DNA of 64,000 nt from Echinarachnius parma (Eukaryota; Echinodermata; Echinoidea; Clypeasteroida; Echinarachniidae): the NCBI GenBank assembly GCA_037951105.1, contig JBAMJV010010996.1, positions 1-64,000 on the forward strand, in the 5' to 3' direction. Position 1 is the stretch's first letter. Every line of letters starts with the position of its first letter. The notes beneath the pieces were generated by a model. The model saw only the letters and a program-made list of their open reading frames with translations, was not told where the DNA came from and did not search any database. Shown here piece by piece: positions 24,029 to 35,432 of this stretch. The position numbers and the translations under genes are program-made.

Positions 24029-24590
24029 CTCTGGAGCACGATTTCGCTTACACTCTCTCTCTGGAGCACGATTTCGCTTACACTCTCTCTCTGGACCACG
24101 ATTTCGCTTCAACTCTCTGAGGCAGTTGAGCACCATTTCGGAAACCCCCTGGAACACGATTTCGCTTAGACCCTCTGGAGCACGACTTCGCTTCAACTCT
24201 CTGGAGCACCATTTTGGAAACCCCCTGAAGCGCGATTTCGCTTAGACCAGGGCCTCTGGAGCACGATTTCGCTTAGATCCTCTGGAGCGCGATTTCGCTT
24301 CAACTCTCTGGAGTAACGGAGCACCATTTCGGAAACTTCCGTGGAGAACAATTTCGCTAAACTCTCTGGAGTGCGAGTTCGATCACTCCCTCTGAAGCAC
24401 GATCTCGATCATCCCAGCGACGTACGAATTTGATCAGCTTCTGGAGCGACGACCTCGAAGACCCTTTCTGCACGATCTCGATAACCCTCTGAAGTACGGT
24501 CTCGATCAACGGACATGATACGAAGTTGACCGTCTCAGGAGCAACGATTTTGATCACCATCTCTGGAGCAAGATCTTAATAAACTCTGAA
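24029..24590 (+). repeat. GGAGCACGATTTCGCTT minisatellite
   Basis: About 15 degenerate units of 27-36 bp with core CTCTGGAGCACGATTTCGCT. The 5' third is nearly perfect (24029-24110); units become progressively less similar to the right (GAAGCACGATCTCGATC, then GGAGCAACGATTTTGATC). Open frames here are repetitive translations. Confidence 0.88.
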
Positions 24591-25696
24591 CTATTCACAA
24601 TTTCTCCCCCCACATGTTTTGAGTTTCATCACAGACTAGAATATTCCATTTCTAAAAATATCAGTAAACAAATGCTAATCTGGAATCTTCTATTATATCC
24701 ATGACAAACAATGTAAAAACAAAAGGCATTATATTATATTATATTACATGACCTAATTACTTTCAAGTAAACAACTTTGAATGTAAACACGTACCACCTT
24801 AATTTATAAGTCTGAGTCCCTAGATTAAAATGTAAACAACTGTGACCTTTATTTTGAACTCTGGGTCCCTGGACCAAACTTTTGTTACTAAATGTGTTGT
24901 TTACAAATATAATGAAATCAAATAAGAAATGTTTTCTGTAAGTGTCATAACACTAATTACATGTCTTAATAAAGGTTTCCAGAACATTATTTTCCTCTAT
25001 ATAATTAAACAACAATCTTTCTAATTACAATAAATGTAATTTAATAGGTATTCATGACAAGCAACACGTCGAATACTTGATTAACACTTAACATAACAAA
25101 ATGCTGTGATGTAGTCAGTATCACTATCAAAGTCGTCAGCGTACTTCCAAATTGGATGCAATTCCGTCAATACATTATTCATCCAGAAGAAATGTGACAT
25201 AAATAAGATAATGGTCTTTTTAAGGTACGACTGACTAGTTGTTGGTTTTAATTACTTTCAAATTATACATAATTAAAGCGGGCGCGTTTATTCACGTACA
25301 CGAATACGTTCAAAATAATACATTTCACAACTAAAGTTTATTGGAATTCGAAAGTTTTTAATTTGAAAGTTTCAAGGCGTTTTATTTATTAAATTACAAA
25401 TATTACACAATAATTAACTCGTCTGAAACTTGAATTAACTTCGGAAGACTAAATGTTTTATACATTATATTACAGGTGCGGCATCAAATTAGGCATACTA
25501 ATCTGACTACTATAATAAGTATAGAATATTACTTCCTATATGAAACTAAGTACATGTAGTATAGGCAACACGATAAGTGAACCGATATTTGATAGGTAAT
25601 TATTCAATTTGTTAAATACACTGTTAAAGTGGCACATTTATTTACCCTAAGAAGACTGTGTTTTGCACGACACACCTTCGTACATTATGTGTTTTG
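24591..25696. other. AT-rich DNA, no gene or element seen
   Basis: Contains a short TATAT-type microsatellite near 24730 (TTATATTATATTATATTA) and CTGAGTCCCTAGA / CTGGGTCCCTGGA echoes near 24810 and 24860. No coding texture. Confidence 0.4.
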
Positions 25697-26083
25697 TTAA
25701 AGGTGCACCTGTAAAGTGTCTTACTCCACAAAAATTACTTTGAGCTTCCACATTTCTATTCTACCGTGTTGTTTAGATTATGGTAAGAGAAGAATACAAA
25801 AAAGTTAGATCTTTTCAAATGCCCCTCTAGTATGAGGATATATATATATCATTGATAATCATTCAGCTCAAAGGAGCGTCTACAGACGGTCATAAACGTC
25901 ATAAGCGTCATACTGTAATTAGTTGTACGAGCAGACGCAAATTTTCCAGGAAAGCAGTGTTCTTTTTCAATGAAACTTGTATACATCATTCAGACCGTCA
26001 TATCTTTCAATGATTTTGGTATAGGATTAAAGTCTTAAATGTCATTTGGGCAATAATTTGACACTTTACAGGTGCACCTTTAA
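25697..26083. mobile_element. TTAA MITE family G (TTAAAGGTGCACCTGTAAAG ends)
   Basis: Left end TTAAAGGTGCACCTGTAAAG and right end CTTTACAGGTGCACCTTTAA are exact mirror images over 24 bp. Length 387 bp, no coding capacity. The interior holds CGTCATAA/CGTCATA short repeats. Confidence 0.88.
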
Positions 26084-26782
26084 TTTATGATAGATGTGGT
26101 ATTTTCGCTTAATCACGAGTCTGCTGTATTATTCATCCTGAACATAATGCAACAATTGTGTTTTCTTAACATCCGTGCTATGTGCATCTACGAAGGTTAT
26201 GGATCGAGTTCCAATAATCCGATGATCCAATTGAGTATCCTGCACTATTGTATGGGCTTCCTTCAAGGCTGATCGATCCGCCATGTTTCACCACAACCAA
26301 TATACATTGTAATTGAATTAGTCGATTTAATGGTAATAGCGAGTACTGATCGTGCTTTGTAAAATCCTAAAATACATAAAACTTTCATGAATACAGTCGA
26401 CATATCAAAAAAATAATGCCCATGATTGAACTTAAGTATTAATTGCCATAATCGGAAAAAAGCAGAACTCTCATTCTACTGAACTGTGTGGATTTCGGTA
26501 CTCAGAAAAAAAACCAATACTACATTTTACAAATCGTGCAAGCAATTAAAAAGGGGGTCATTATTCATTAAATTATGTCTTACTAAAACTGTACGTACAC
26601 CTATATATTTAAAACCAACCAAAACGTTCATAAACAAGAAGTAATATGTATTACATTTAAATAGCCATCTAATCGAAGTAAAGAGTACATTATGACTCAA
26701 GACACCGGTAACTTGTAAAAAGCTTGAACGGGTTGATTATAATGATAGTATGTTATATTGACACATTATAACACATACATTT

Positions 26783-27128
26783 CTAGGGTGCTGTTATGTC
26801 AAAAACCAATATTAAATTTGTGGAGGTGTAGTGCGATAGGTGTAGATCGGTTAAAAAATAGACTTTCCTGGAAGTAAGGCTGTAACTGTAAATCTTCCGA
26901 ACGACTTTTCTTGCTTTTTCCATTTGATCTGCTAGGGTGTCACGTATTTCCCGGTGGCTCTTGGATCGGAAGGCAGTCTGCATATATATGCATTGTGTTC
27001 GCACATCATTCTGCAGCTCTCTTTTCTTTCTTTTCACGTTGGAAATGTTAACGAGGTGCAGAATACGGTTGATTTGATCCCGTTTAAGCTGAAGGAATTC
27101 AGAATTCTTTAGGCGTCGATAGTGTCAA
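26783..27128 (-). CDS. Candidate isolated exon or decayed coding fragment, highly charged helical protein
   Basis: I do not recognise this protein. Reading the minus strand from after an in-frame TGA near 27128, the frame stays open for about 110 codons to a stop at about 26783. The first 80 or so residues look like real protein: heptad-like and charged, with stretches such as FLQLKRDQINRILHLV, KRKKRELQNDVRTQ and SHREIRDTLADQMEKARKVV, predicting long alpha helices or a coiled coil. The last 30 residues look like non-coding read-through. There is no convincing initiator ATG, acceptor or donor, so exon limits are uncertain. No other exon of such a gene is visible nearby. It could be an internal exon of a minus-strand gene, a pseudogene piece, or a chance open frame; the amino-acid texture favours the first two. 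Confidence 0.35.
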
Positions 27129-27453
27129 TATTGCGCTCAGTTCACGATTGTGTTGTACGCCAAAGGAGGAAATGCACCCCTTTGTATCATTAGCAGAAAA
27201 TCAGGTACGTTTACAATATCCATTTTCCCCATGGTATTATGCTGGAAATGTTTATTATATAAATATTAAGTGACTGTTTTACCAGCATGTACTTGATGCA
27301 TTGTTGTTACTTCTGCAGTAGCTGTTGTTGTAAATGTATTTAGAATTGATGTTGATCATTATCCTAATGTTGTTGTAAATCGGCTAGATTATTATTGAGC
27401 TACGAAACAATATTGCCTGTCCATCACTCAAATCCGAACTAACCGTAAAGCAT

Positions 27454-27673
27454 CTGGGCCCATATTCATGAAAGCCCGCTAGCTTAGTTCCTTGCTAAGT
27501 CTTTTTTTTTTTGGAAGACGTAGCTAAGAATCATGGTTTTTGTGATTTTAAATTGATGATTGATACTGTTTATATTTATGTCAAAATTATATGTATGTAT
27601 TTTGTTTACACAGGACCATGTTTTAAAACAGTGTGTTACTGACCATGTCATCCTGTATAAATATATTCATGAA

Positions 27674-27708
<35 letters not shown>

Positions 27709-27880
27709 ATCATACGCAAGATCTTTAGCTGCTAACGAAGGTTAACTTAGTGGGTAACTAAGGCTTACCCAGTTGACCCTAGTTGGGGACTAGAAAACCG
27801 TTTGTTGCTCAATAAACTTCACATCAAGAATACACTTAGCAAACAACTAAGCTAGTGGGGTTTCATGAATATGGGGCCAG
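27454..27880. mobile_element. CTGGGCCCATATTCATGAAA MITE
   Basis: Left arm CTGGGCCCATATTCATGAAA then GCTAGCTTAGTT; right arm mirrors both (AACTAAGCTAG, TTTCATGAATATGGGGCCAG). Length 427 bp. An AAAT microsatellite sits in the middle. Confidence 0.85.
27673..27711 (+). repeat. AAAT tetranucleotide microsatellite
   Basis: About nine AAAT units within the MITE at 27454-27880, probably grown from an A-rich internal stretch. Confidence 0.9.
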
Positions 27881-27961
27881 GTCAGCCCGGCAAAGTACTT
27901 CGTGGTTCTTGGTGTATCAGCTCAGTGACATAGCAGGTTAGGTGTGCAAATTGAGCCTAGA

Positions 27962-27983
27962 CCCCCCCCCCCCCCCCCCCCCC
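27962..27983 (+). repeat. Homopolymer of 22 C
   Basis: Uninterrupted C run, followed by CCTCCCCCG-type sequence. Other long G or C runs: 425-441, 11529-11542, 11848-11863, 28426-28444, 43628-43641, 44472-44490, 49450-49463. Confidence 0.9.
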
Positions 27984-28221
27984 TCCCCCGACATGTCAGA
28001 TGCTCGAATGCGAAGTGTTAGGTGCAATCTTTGTTGGGTACCAGCTATTTTCAATGCTGAAACTAAAAACACAAAATCAAACACAATTAACATCAATAAT
28101 TATAAGTTTTGTAATTTACAAATGTACATAATCATGTCCGTTTTATAAACATTTGGACGTAGAAATGGTATACAAAATATAGTTTACTTATTTGACCATA
28201 TAACATGATTTGTTTGTTATA

Positions 28222-28959
28222 CAGGGCGTATCAAAAAAAAGCGTTACACTTTTGAAAAATCTGTCAAAATTACATTTCAAAAATATTTTGAAGATTTTTT
28301 CATGTCGATAGATGCCCAATGGTCTCATCTATCAAGTGCCAGAAAGTGCCATCAAGTCGTAGAAAATGCGAGACCGCAAATTGTTGGCACAAGACCAAGT
28401 GGTTGAGAATCCTGTAAGCGAGGGTGGGGGGGGGGGGGGGGGGGTGGTGGTCGTGGAAAATTTGACATTTTCGAGGCCGGGACCACAGTTTTTCACACTT
28501 TTCGAGGTCGAGAAAGACCATCGAAAATGACGGTTGAGACCATTGACATTTGGTCTCGAGAACAGTTAAAATTTGAAATGGAGGGGGGGGGGGGAGGGGG
28601 GTTAAACCCCCCAAAATTGTTTGGTCTAAGGGGGTGACCCCTCCCCCCTGGGTACGCTTATGATCAAAACATAAACCTAAATTTATGCAAAGGAGCAATT
28701 TGTTTTAATGGTAGTACTTATACGGACTGGTGGTTTAATTTTCCCTCTTTCAATTTGGCGCAAGTCATTTTTCACACTCTGGACAAAAACAGTCAGTGTT
28801 CGCCCAAGCGTGAACGAAAATTTGTTTTGTTAGTGGCACTTGATAGATGAGACGATTGGACATCGACATGATATCGACATGCAAAAAATCTTCCAAATAT
28901 TTTGAAATGTAATTTTGACAGATTTTTCAAAAGTGTAACGCTTTTTTTGATACGCCCTG
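28222..28959. mobile_element. Mariner-type MITE with about 120-bp inverted arms and TA duplication
   Basis: Left end CAGGGCGTATCAAAAAAAAG and right end mirror (CTTTTTTTGATACGCCCTG) are flanked by TA (28220-28221, 28960-28961). Arms stay about 90% complementary to about 28341 and 28833, ending ATCTATCAAGTGCCA. The interior holds G runs and GGTC(T)CGAGA / TCGAGACCA-like repeats. The 132-codon minus-strand frame inside encodes mostly proline runs from G tracts and is not a transposase. Confidence 0.9.
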
Positions 28960-29037
28960 TATCTCTGCTTACCATAATCAGGCTTGTTCCCAAAATGAGT
29001 AATGTTAATATTGTAGTATGTTATTGATTGATTTAGT

Positions 29038-29117
29038 CGCAATTGTCATCAGTCGGTAGAGCACCGGTCTAGCAATCCGGAGGTCTCGGGTTCGAATCCC
29101 GTTGGAATCCCATTTTT
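29038..29117 (+). tRNA. tRNA-like cassette with Ala-type AGC anticodon position, probably pseudogene or SINE head
   Basis: A 75-base tRNA-like sequence has a weak box A (TCATCAGTCGGTAGAGC), a perfect box B (GGTTCGAATCC at about 29089-29099), an anticodon arm CCGG(T)-CTAGCAA-(T)CCGG that places AGC at the anticodon, and a Pol III terminator TTTTT at 29113-29117. The acceptor stem does not pair well (CGCAATT against TGGAATC), the D-stem is damaged, and anticodon and T-stems each hold a T-T mismatch. This fits a tRNA pseudogene or a tRNA-derived SINE better than a working tRNA. Confidence 0.6.
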
Positions 29118-29406
29118 CTTTGCTCACTCTTAAATCACAATTATATCTGCCATACAAATTACGTTTTACTAATTGTATCATGTAACATCAGTATGCATGG
29201 TATGTTGGACATGTCTGTCCTTTAATACTACTTATCATCGTCATGTTTTCTGCAAACATCAAAGCATTTTGTGGTTGTTTTCTACTCTTCGTTTACAATG
29301 AAATTGCTCCCTGGGAAGCTATTTTAGACTGAACAGGCACTGGAAATTGACAGTGCACTTCTGAATGTATTCACCATTTCCATTAGCCATGTTAGCTATT
29401 TTAGGT

Positions 29407-29448
29407 TTCCAACAACAACGTCGTCGTCGTCTTCTTCTTCTTCTTCTC
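29407..29448 (+). repeat. GTC/TTC trinucleotide microsatellite
   Basis: ACAACAACGTCGTCGTCGTC followed by TTC units. The flanking stretch 29118-30290 has no supported gene or element. Confidence 0.85.
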
Positions 29449-30291
29449 GGGCTATTGTATCCGGGAGAGGAGTGGTTGAGTAATGCATTGATTGTTCGGT
29501 TGAAAAGGTGGAGGAATTTATTTCTTAAAGCATGCATTTAAAAAGGAGGAGATGTTTTGCATAGGGACCTACTTTCTTTAAAATGCGTTTTAAAGTAGAT
29601 TGTCCATACCGTAAAAGGTTTAGCTGTCCAAAAGAAGATAAACCTCAAGTAGAACATTGTTCGTCTCCATTAGAAAGCATCTCACCCTCCAAATTTGTTG
29701 TATAATTTTCCTACTCGAATCCGAATACATCTTTGCTAATCTTGGAGAAGTGGCCGCCCGCCACCCTTTTCAATGTCCATCAAAGAACACGCATGACAAT
29801 GAAGCACCTTGACACGTTGACACGATAATTGGTTAAATGTAATTTTAATGCAATTTGACCAATTTAAAAATTGGTAACCCTAACTTTATTTGATAAGTGA
29901 AATAAAATAAAATCGCTGTGGTTGAAGGTGAGCTCAAGATTCCAAGAAAAAGCACACGACAAAGTCATGCCACATCCGCATGGAAATAGAACACTCAACG
30001 TGTTCTCCTGTATATATTTTTAGAAGAATTTAGTTATGTTGTGGATCTGGACTTCATGCTTTCTCCTTTATAATTATTATATCAGAATTTAGTTATGCTG
30101 TTTTATTACTTCGTGTAACCCCTCTCGTACGTTCGATCACGCGTGTGACGTATGGTGGCTTCGATTTCACGCGTGACGCGATAATTTTATAATGTGTTAT
30201 CGATTCGTCCTGCCCCGCGGAATGTCCCTTGAAATAGCGTGTTTGGAGTGATCTTGAATTGGGGGCCTGCCATCGCGTCAAGGGCTTTAAA

Positions 30292-30530
30292 GTACCATTC
30301 CGATGTTGGTGCCCTAAATGTAGAAAACACCTTACCTACACTACAGATCATCTCATGACATGATGTTGGGCCATTGTCGGAAAATGACGTTATGCCAATA
30401 TATCACAAAAATGACGTCGTGACGATGTTGGGCTGGCGGACATTTTAACCTCGAGCCAACGGCGATATGCCGACATCCGGCAACCAACTTCCGACATCGG
30501 CCCGACGTCAGGTGGCTAGCTGGGTTGTTG
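30292..30530. repeat. GATGTTGGGC / GACATCGGCCCGACGTC repeat-bearing element
   Basis: Words GATGTTGGGC, CCGACATC and GACATCGGCCCGACGTCAGG recur, ending GGTGGCTAGCTGGG. Such sequence is typical of interspersed DNA elements. It abuts a family A copy that lacks its first part, so it may have inserted into or replaced that end. Confidence 0.45.
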
Positions 30531-30849
30531 TATTCGTATTACCAATATTTGGATGGAACAGCTTTCCGTTTTCCAAATGTCCCCTTCTTAAAACGATATT
30601 TCAGTTAGAAGTGTTCGATATGTTTTAATTATCCACTGGAAAGTTATAACTGTGTATAAAGTCAGTGCAATGAGTTAGTGAACAATTACGTTGCATTTAA
30701 GCTCATTTCTTGCCATAATTATAGTATCCCTTTAACGTGAAATGTTTACACATTACGCAGTGGATATATCAGATCACAACCATACACGTTTTTAATATCA
30801 ACCATTCATTAATTGTTGCACATGTCAACAAAGTTACTTGATCCCTTAA
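30531..30849 (-). mobile_element. Family A MITE, copy A6 (reverse), left end missing
   Basis: Starts within the family sequence at TTGTATTCGTATTACCA and continues to AAAGTTACTTGATCCCTTAA. The first 70 bases are absent where it meets the preceding repeat. Confidence 0.8.
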
Positions 30850-31273
30850 ACAGAAGTATCTGTTTCGCTCTGGAAGAGTTTAGACTACTTGCAAAAAAAC
30901 CTCGTAGAATACATAATTTAAACAGTTATATGAAAAATGACAACTATAACTGATAACAATGTTACAGCAAGGAGGGATAAGAAAGACTTATACCTCCGTG
31001 GTTACAGTAATACCAATAAATCCATGGTTACAGTAATACCAATAACTTATCTATGAACTTAAATCTAAGTCGTGCGCACACAGTGAGTAAGCAATCTGAG
31101 AAAATGACATGATGTCGAACAATTATTTTAACTAGGTGTGTGCTATTGTTGATAATACATGAAATACGTGAACTAGTATGGTATTCTTATATGTAAGCAT
31201 ATGTGTAAATATATATATACTTCAAGGTTGTTTTATAATGGAAAAGTTAATTGCGAACATTCTAGTAACATTA

Positions 31274-31664
31274 TTAAAGGGATCTAAGAACTTTGTTGAC
31301 ATGTGCAAAAGGTGATGAATGGTTGATGCCATGTATATTGTTGTTATCTGATATGTCCACACGGTATTGTGTGAAAATTTCAAGTTAAATGGACATTGCA
31401 TGGCCAAGTAATGAGCGAAAATGCAAAGTGATAGTCACTAACTCACTGCACTCACTTTGTACACAGTAAGAAAAACTCCACCGGAGTTTTTCTTATCTGA
31501 ATACTTCGATCGTATATATCTTTGTAACGAAAGGGAAATTTGAAAAACCGAAACCTGTCCCATGATTTTATTGTTAATACGAATACAACAAGGTATGAGG
31601 GAACCGCTAGAATTAAAATTTTATTTTGAGGATTTGGACAATGTTACTATTAAAGTCCCTTTAA
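31274..31664 (+). mobile_element. Family A MITE, copy A7, full length
   Basis: TTAAAGGGATCTAAGAACTT to GTTACTATTAAAGTCCCTTTAA. At 31468-31494 it has a perfect hairpin, AAGAAAAACTCC and its complement around ACC. Confidence 0.88.
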
Positions 31665-31949
31665 TGTTCGCGCGTGTGCGTGAGGGAAAAAATATGTTTC
31701 TACCATTATGCTTATTCCTTTTGGCACAACATTATATAGGGCTTGTTTGTAGTTATTGTTAATGTTCCAGTATGGCACCGAAATATTGGTTATTGCATAA
31801 ATTCGTCTTTTGCTATTTTGGTATTAAACCTTTTATACGGATATGTCAGTTCTGGGGGTGAATCAGAACGGATCAGAACGTGCAAATAATACGAGACTTG
31901 TAATGTAAGAAATTGTACATCAAGAACATGAAACCTCCTTGACAATAGA

Positions 31950-32456
31950 TAAAAGTACGGGTAGTACAGTTTTGGTAAGGCTGAACTTTAGTAACCAAAC
32001 CTGGACAGTAACATTATAAACTAATAGTTAAAACTCCACCATGCTCGAAAGGTATACAAAATTACAAACGACTACCTAAGAGGGCGCTTTCTAAAAAGGC
32101 ATTGTTTTCAACGATTTTTCATACAAAATTATGCATGTGATGTTTTATTGAAATAATAATTAAATAGAGAGATCATCAACAACTATTTAAAAAACACTTT
32201 TGAACATTTTAGAAAAAGTGCAAGCATTTTTGTAATTTTTTGAAAAAAATCATCTAATTATTTGGGCCCCAAATAATTATAGAATCAAATACATTTATTG
32301 ATATTTCAGCCATTTCTGGGTCGATTTTGACCAAATAAAGTTTATTCTGCCATTAAAATTGCATGTTCTCTCAAATACGACACTCAGTTTTTCATTCCCT
32401 CACAAAGAATTGTGATGTGCAGCGCCCTCTCTACCAAAACTAAACTACCCCTTTAA
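31950..32456 (+). mobile_element. Family C MITE, copy C3
   Basis: Left end partly decayed (TAAAAGTACGGGTAGTACAG), right end AAACTACCCCTTTAA intact. Interior is the closest relative of C1. Confidence 0.85.
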
Positions 32457-33340
32457 ATTCAAGTTCATGTTGTGTTAAAAATGTATTGTATTATAAGGGA
32501 TCTTTGTGAAACGCGCCCTAGAGTATTTTCGAAGCACGGCTAATTATGATTCAAACACGCTTTATTCATGTTTTTAACATTTATTTCCTCTCATAGGGAA
32601 ACTATGTAAATACAAGAAGTAAGGCAACGAATATGTACATGTAGTTTAAACAAATAAATATCTAATAAATTAATGTACAAAACAAGCAGATAATAAAACA
32701 GTTAATTGCAGATATTCAACTAGAACAACAACAAATATACGAGTAAAACAATAAAAACAGATACCATAACAAAACAATCAAGGTATACAGAAGAAAACAA
32801 AAACGAGACAGGACCAAGGGGATGGGTATAATATTTATCACGTTTAAAAAGTCAAAAAGTCAACTACAACAACAACAAAAAAGGCTTCGCTCTGTTGTTA
32901 GCTGGCATTGGCACGCAATATCATTTGGAAGGGAAAATCTACTGATTGGGATATGAGTATAATCATGTCATTTCTGTTATGAATTTATAATGTGGTTGAT
33001 GAATGAACAAACTTTCGTAAAACATTTTGTGTATTAAAACAAGCATTATGAACATATAATACGTAGTTATTTATATATATATGCTCTTTGAGCTAGGTCA
33101 ATAATTTAATTGTGATTCAAACAAGCTTCGAGTCAAGTCTAACAGCCTCGCACCTTGACCAAAGGAGAGGAAGGCGGTACTGAATTCAAGCATTAAGCAA
33201 TTCCCCTTCGACTACTTAACTGCTTGAAGTCACCTAGCAGAGAGCGTGTAAAAGGGAAGTGGCGCATATAAGGGGGAACTGATTGGGAGCCTATATGCCC
33301 CCCCCCCCCTCCCCCTTACATAATTGTAAGAATTACATAT
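32457..33340. other. A-rich DNA, no gene seen
   Basis: Long A-rich stretches (AACAACAACAAA, AAAACAATAAAAACAG) on the plus strand could be the reverse of a retroelement or transcript 3' region, but I see no defining end. A C run lies at 33299-33309. Confidence 0.3.
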
Positions 33341-33520
33341 TCATTTAATTTCAGTCATTTTATTTCCAAAACATAAAATCCTAAAATACAAAGTAATATA
33401 CAAATGCATACATAATTAGATCATATATACAAAAATAACATCAAAATGGAAAGTCAGATAAAAGTCATGTAATATGAGAGTGAATGTAAACATATAATAA
33501 GGAAATACGGAATGCCCGCA
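33341..33520 (-). mobile_element. LINE-type 3' end, copy 1
   Basis: On the minus strand the segment ends GGAAATAAAATGACTGAAAT, the form of CR1/L2-like retrotransposon 3' ends that finish in short repeats. The same segment, including GGAAATACGGAATGCCCGCA in the plus direction, recurs at 47489-47670, so two independent 5'-truncated insertions of one family are likely. No reverse-transcriptase sequence remains. Confidence 0.6.
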
Positions 33521-33624
33521 GAGCAATAACTATAACCTCATTGCCTAATAAGCAAATCAATGGAGTAACAATTTATTGTAGTTAAGATATATAATATGTT
33601 CTTATTTCCCTCTAATGTATATAA

Positions 33625-34395
33625 TGGGCCATTCTTGGTCACGTGTGTGACCCAAAACATGACAAATTTTGAAATGGGATGCTTATATTTCAGTAAGTAT
33701 GAGACTATAATGATTTTTTACTTCATATGTGACTTGAATATGATGTAGTCTTTCAAACTCAACACAAAAGATTTTATAAGGATTACGTAACTCAATGTCA
33801 GAGGTCAAATGGCATGGGTCACGTGTGTGACTTCGCACGGAGCGCTTTTTTCATAACTAAATTTCATTTGGAAAATTCTTTAAAATATGAATAGCTATAA
33901 TGTTCATCTTATTACCAGAGAAGTACTATACATTTGTAAGTACAACAATAGCAATGAATGAGAATTATATCAAACCGTTGTGTTTTATAGTACTTAATTA
34001 TGTGGCAACGTCTGGTCACGTGTGTGACATTTTGGGTTGGTCACGTGTGTGACATGTACAATATGAATGGAAAAATGGGAATTTTATAATATCGGGTTTA
34101 GAAAAGAATGAAAGGTTGAATTTTTACAAAGTTGGTATCAACCTGTACAGGAAAGTGAGAAGAATGAGCTTGCTAATTATCCTTTTGATATCTTGATTAT
34201 TTTCTGAATTATGATTATTAGAAAAATATTGAAATATGTAAATTTATGCAAATGAGTAAAAAAGTTTCATTTTAAACTTCAAATCATGTATTTCATGAAA
34301 CTTTACACATAGATCATTCTAAAAATGGAACAAAACTACAGAAAAATAAAACTTCAATTTTTCCGAAAAAGTTTCACTTTTCAAAGAATGGCCCA
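33625..34395. mobile_element. TGGGCCATTCTT element carrying four TCACGTGTGTGAC motifs
   Basis: Left end TGGGCCATTCTT is exactly mirrored by AAGAATGGCCCA at the right, length 771 bp. TCACGTGTGTGAC occurs at 33639, 33819, 34016 and 34041, always as the same 13-mer although the surroundings have diverged. The rest is AT-rich and non-coding. Confidence 0.7.
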
Positions 34396-34911
34396 TATGA
34401 TGCAATGTATGTATTCAGAGTTTCATAGATAATGTTCTATGTAAGTTGTATAAGCTCATGAGCTATTATTATCGAGTATAATTCCAATTCAAATATAATC
34501 CAGTTCAAATTCTACGGATGCCCCAAGCCATGATGAAAATGTACGGATAGATGTGTCTATTCTTTAGTGTAAATTAGATATGATTTTCAATAAGTAATTT
34601 AATTTTAAAATTCAGCATTAGCTTAGTGTTGGTTGAGAAACGCTATTAACCTGTTCCCTACTAGATTTAGCAATCCCCATAGAGTTAATACATGACCTAC
34701 CAGGTTTGTGTAGGCATTTGGTTAAGTACTTCAATGCCATTAGTATTATTATCCCCCTCGCTGTCAAAGCCATCGATCCCCATAATTATGTATTTACCTT
34801 GCTACGCCACCGCTTAAAGGCACCATCCATGAATACTGCTATAACTATTTCGTTTTCACGAATCAACAGTTATGTAATCAATCGTAGACGATGCGATTAT
34901 TCAGTGGCGGA

Positions 34912-35335
34912 TACGAACCAAGAAATACTAAACAAAAAAGTGATGTTGCTTCTCCCGCCCTTCAGGTTGTATATGAACCAGAGAAAAGTGCTGCTACTTG
35001 TCGATGTGTAAAGAAAATGTTCACACTTACAAGACGAAAACATTTCGACGAAGTCTCTTTTCTTTTAGTTACAAGCGTCAACATTACCCTAGATATCTCT
35101 GAGTACGAAAACATTAACGGATTCAAACCCAATAAATACTAAAACAAAAAGACGTTTGATTCGTTGTCCGTGGTTATTTTCGGTTGTATGAACAATATAA
35201 AAGTGTTATAAACTGCATTATTCATTGGTGTGTATTACAAAATGTTCACACTTACAAAACGAAAACAATATAACGAAGGTTTTCAAGGATAAAAAGCGTC
35301 AAAAATGACTATTATAACCCTGGATAAATATGTAA
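34912..35335 (+). repeat. Tandem duplication of about 215 bp
   Basis: Copy 1 (34912-35115) and copy 2 (about 35122-35335) share AATACTAAA-CAAAAA, GTTGTATATGAAC, AATGTTCACACTTACAA-ACGAAAAC and ACCCT(A/G)GATA in order. Open frames are not conserved between copies, so this is not a duplicated exon. Confidence 0.65.
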
Positions 35336-35432
35336 CACTTTACTTACGACAAACCTGGCGGAATGTGTATCAATATGATAGGAAAATGTCGGTTTACACT
35401 TTTAAATGGAAATGTGACTAGAATAACAAAGC

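Noticed and set aside
24029-24590. CRISPR-like array
   Set aside because: Units are contiguous degenerate minisatellite repeats without unique spacers of constant length, in a eukaryotic context.
28300-28698. 132-codon minus-strand open frame
   Set aside because: Lies inside the mariner-type MITE and consists largely of proline runs read from G tracts.
34706-35142. Overlapping open frames of 101 and 83 codons
   Set aside because: They lie over a dispersed repeat and a tandem duplication whose second copy does not preserve either frame.
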